DNA from: Myxococcales bacterium
Lineage (GTDB): Bacteria; Myxococcota; Bradymonadia; REDH01
DNA: 6,332 bases
Assembly (NCBI GenBank): GCA_018970625.1
Contig: JAGWVZ010000219.1
Span: forward strand, 1 to 6,332
Direction of reading: 5' to 3'
In this document: in pieces, positions 5,370-6,332 of the stretch
Numbering within the stretch: the first letter of the stretch is position 1
Layout: each line of letters begins with the position of its first letter
Translations under genes and position numbers: made by a program
Notes under the pieces: model-generated
Told to the model about the DNA's origin: nothing
Databases searched by the model: none
What the model saw: only the letters and a program-made list of their open reading frames with translations

Positions 5370-6332
5370 CTAGTTGCGGTTCTGGCACTGCTGACGAAGA
5401 AGCCCCGCCTGCTCAAGCCCGGGCTCCTGAGCCAGCAGAACGCCGACCTCACGCAGACACCCGTCAAAGTCACCGACCTGTCGTGACAGCTCGGCCACCC
5501 GCATGCGCAGGCTGTTATCGGCGGGCTCCCGGTCCAGCGCATCGGTCAGGTGAAGGAGCGCCTCGGCATACAGCCCCATGCGAGCTTCCAGCAGGCCCAG
5601 ATTCTTGATGGAGTTGGCGTGGTCGGGGTCGATCTGGATGGCCTTCAGGTAAGCCGAGCGTGCCTCCTGATCGCGATTGTCGGCCGCCAGTGCGATGCCG
5701 AAGTTGTACCAGGCGCTCACATACAGCGGCTCGTCCTCGACCAGGGAGCGATAGAGTTCGATCGCCTGCGGAGCCCGATCGGTGCGGCGAAAGGCAGCGG
5801 CCAGACGAAGTCGATTCACCCGGTCACGGGGACTGATGCGAAGTGCCTGCTGGTAGGCCTCGGCGGCGGCGGCGTAATCATTTCGCGCGGCCAGCGTTCT
5901 ACCGAGATTGCTCCAGGCTGTCGCAAAGTCATTGTCGAGCGAGATCGCGCGTCGGAAATCGGCTTCGGCGAGGTCGAACTGTTCCAGATCAAAATGCACC
6001 AGCCCGAGCTCATTCCAGGCTTGTTTATAGCTGTCGCGGAACGCCACGGCCTGCTGAAACGCGGCCTCGGCGGCGGCGTTCTGACCGGCATCGCGCTCCA
6101 GTAAACCCAATTGGTACCACGCCTCGGGATAATTACCGGCACGCAGCTGAATCGCCGCCGTGTACGACGTGCGAGAGCCTTCGACGTTGCCATTCAGGGC
6201 GGCAGCCTGCCCATGCAGGAATTGATACTCGGGGTCTTCGGGGTCGATCTCGAGCAGCTCGGCGGCCACGTCGTTGGCGAGCTGGTACTCCTCTTCGTCG
6301 ATAGCGAGCCGAACCAGACGATTGCGCACATA
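5370..6332 (-). CDS. Tetratricopeptide-repeat (TPR) protein, N-terminus cut off by window edge
   Basis: A helical-repeat scaffold protein, presumably for protein-protein contacts. At least 320 residues are present; the frame is open through the right edge, and the GTG at 6329 is probably internal. Counting from that GTG, about eight TPR units are visible, for example 69-98 (AWYQLGLLERDAGQ), 104-135 (AWNELGLVHFDLEQ), 138-168 (AWSNLGRTLAARNDYAAA), 172-202, 206-236 (AWYNFGIALAADN) and 240-270 (IKNLGLLEARMGLYAEALLH), each with the typical A/G-x-x-Y/F-x-x-A and P-region spacing. The C-terminal unit is degenerate and ends in QQCQNRN. No enzymatic domain is seen. A signal peptide or other N-terminal domain cannot be judged. 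It is convergent with the reductase gene, 67 bases apart. Role unknown. Confidence 0.85.
   Translation of the reverse strand, partial: YVRNRLVRLAIDEEEYQLANDVAAELLEIDPEDPEYQFLHGQAAALNGNVEGSRTSYTAAIQLRAGNYPEAWYQLGLLERDAGQNAAAEAAFQQAVAFRDSYKQAWNELGLVHFDLEQFDLAEADFRRAISLDNDFATAWSNLGRTLAARNDYAAAAEAYQQALRISPRDRVNRLRLAAAFRRTDRAPQAIELYRSLVEDEPLYVSAWYNFGIALAADNRDQEARSAYLKAIQIDPDHANSIKNLGLLEARMGLYAEALLHLTDALDREPADNSLRMRVAELSRQVGDFDGCLREVGVLLAQEPGLEQAGLLRQQCQNRN

Noticed and set aside
5550..6104. Open frame of 184 codons opposite the TPR gene
   Set aside because: The minus strand encodes clear repeated TPR units, so the opposite frame is a shadow, repetitive only because the TPR DNA is.

Overview
The window looks like chromosomal DNA from a GC-rich, Gram-negative (diderm) bacterium. 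The evidence is an outer-membrane beta-barrel porin ending in Phe, a lipobox protein with an adjoining membrane protein, and a bacterial tRNA-modification gene. I cannot name the lineage with confidence. The single-domain MnmD protein, with no fused oxidase, differs from the usual gammaproteobacterial arrangement. I see no insertion sequences, phage genes, CRISPR arrays, tRNA or rRNA genes.

Layout. (1) Positions 1-1501, minus strand: a two-gene unit. A predicted lipoprotein (257-1501) with a second, internal transmembrane helix overlaps by 4 bases (ATGA) a membrane-anchored protein (1-260) that runs off the left edge. (2) 1502-1789: a gene-free gap with dyad-symmetric DNA. (3) 1790-3130, minus strand: an OprP/OprO-type porin with signal peptide and a low-complexity linker. 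(4) 3131-3568: a divergent intergenic region. It holds a sigma-54-like element upstream of the porin, and about 110-230 bp beyond its expected start point an imperfect 38-bp periodic repeat containing two exact 15-bp copies. (5) 3569-4306, plus strand: stand-alone MnmD methyltransferase for the wobble uridine of tRNA. (6) 4382-5302, plus strand: a short-chain dehydrogenase/reductase of the retinol-dehydrogenase-like type, 75 bases after mnmD and with its own Shine-Dalgarno. (7) 5370-6332, minus strand: the C-terminal part of a tetratricopeptide-repeat protein that runs off the right edge, convergent with the reductase.

The left half concerns the cell envelope and the right half holds apparently unrelated housekeeping or metabolic genes. 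No gene set here reads as a complete defence, mobile or biosynthetic system. The parts most likely to be undescribed are the overlapping lipoprotein/membrane-protein pair, which I do not recognise, and the possible sigma-54 plus upstream-repeat control region of the porin. No intrinsic terminator with a clear U-tract was found in any of the intergenic gaps.
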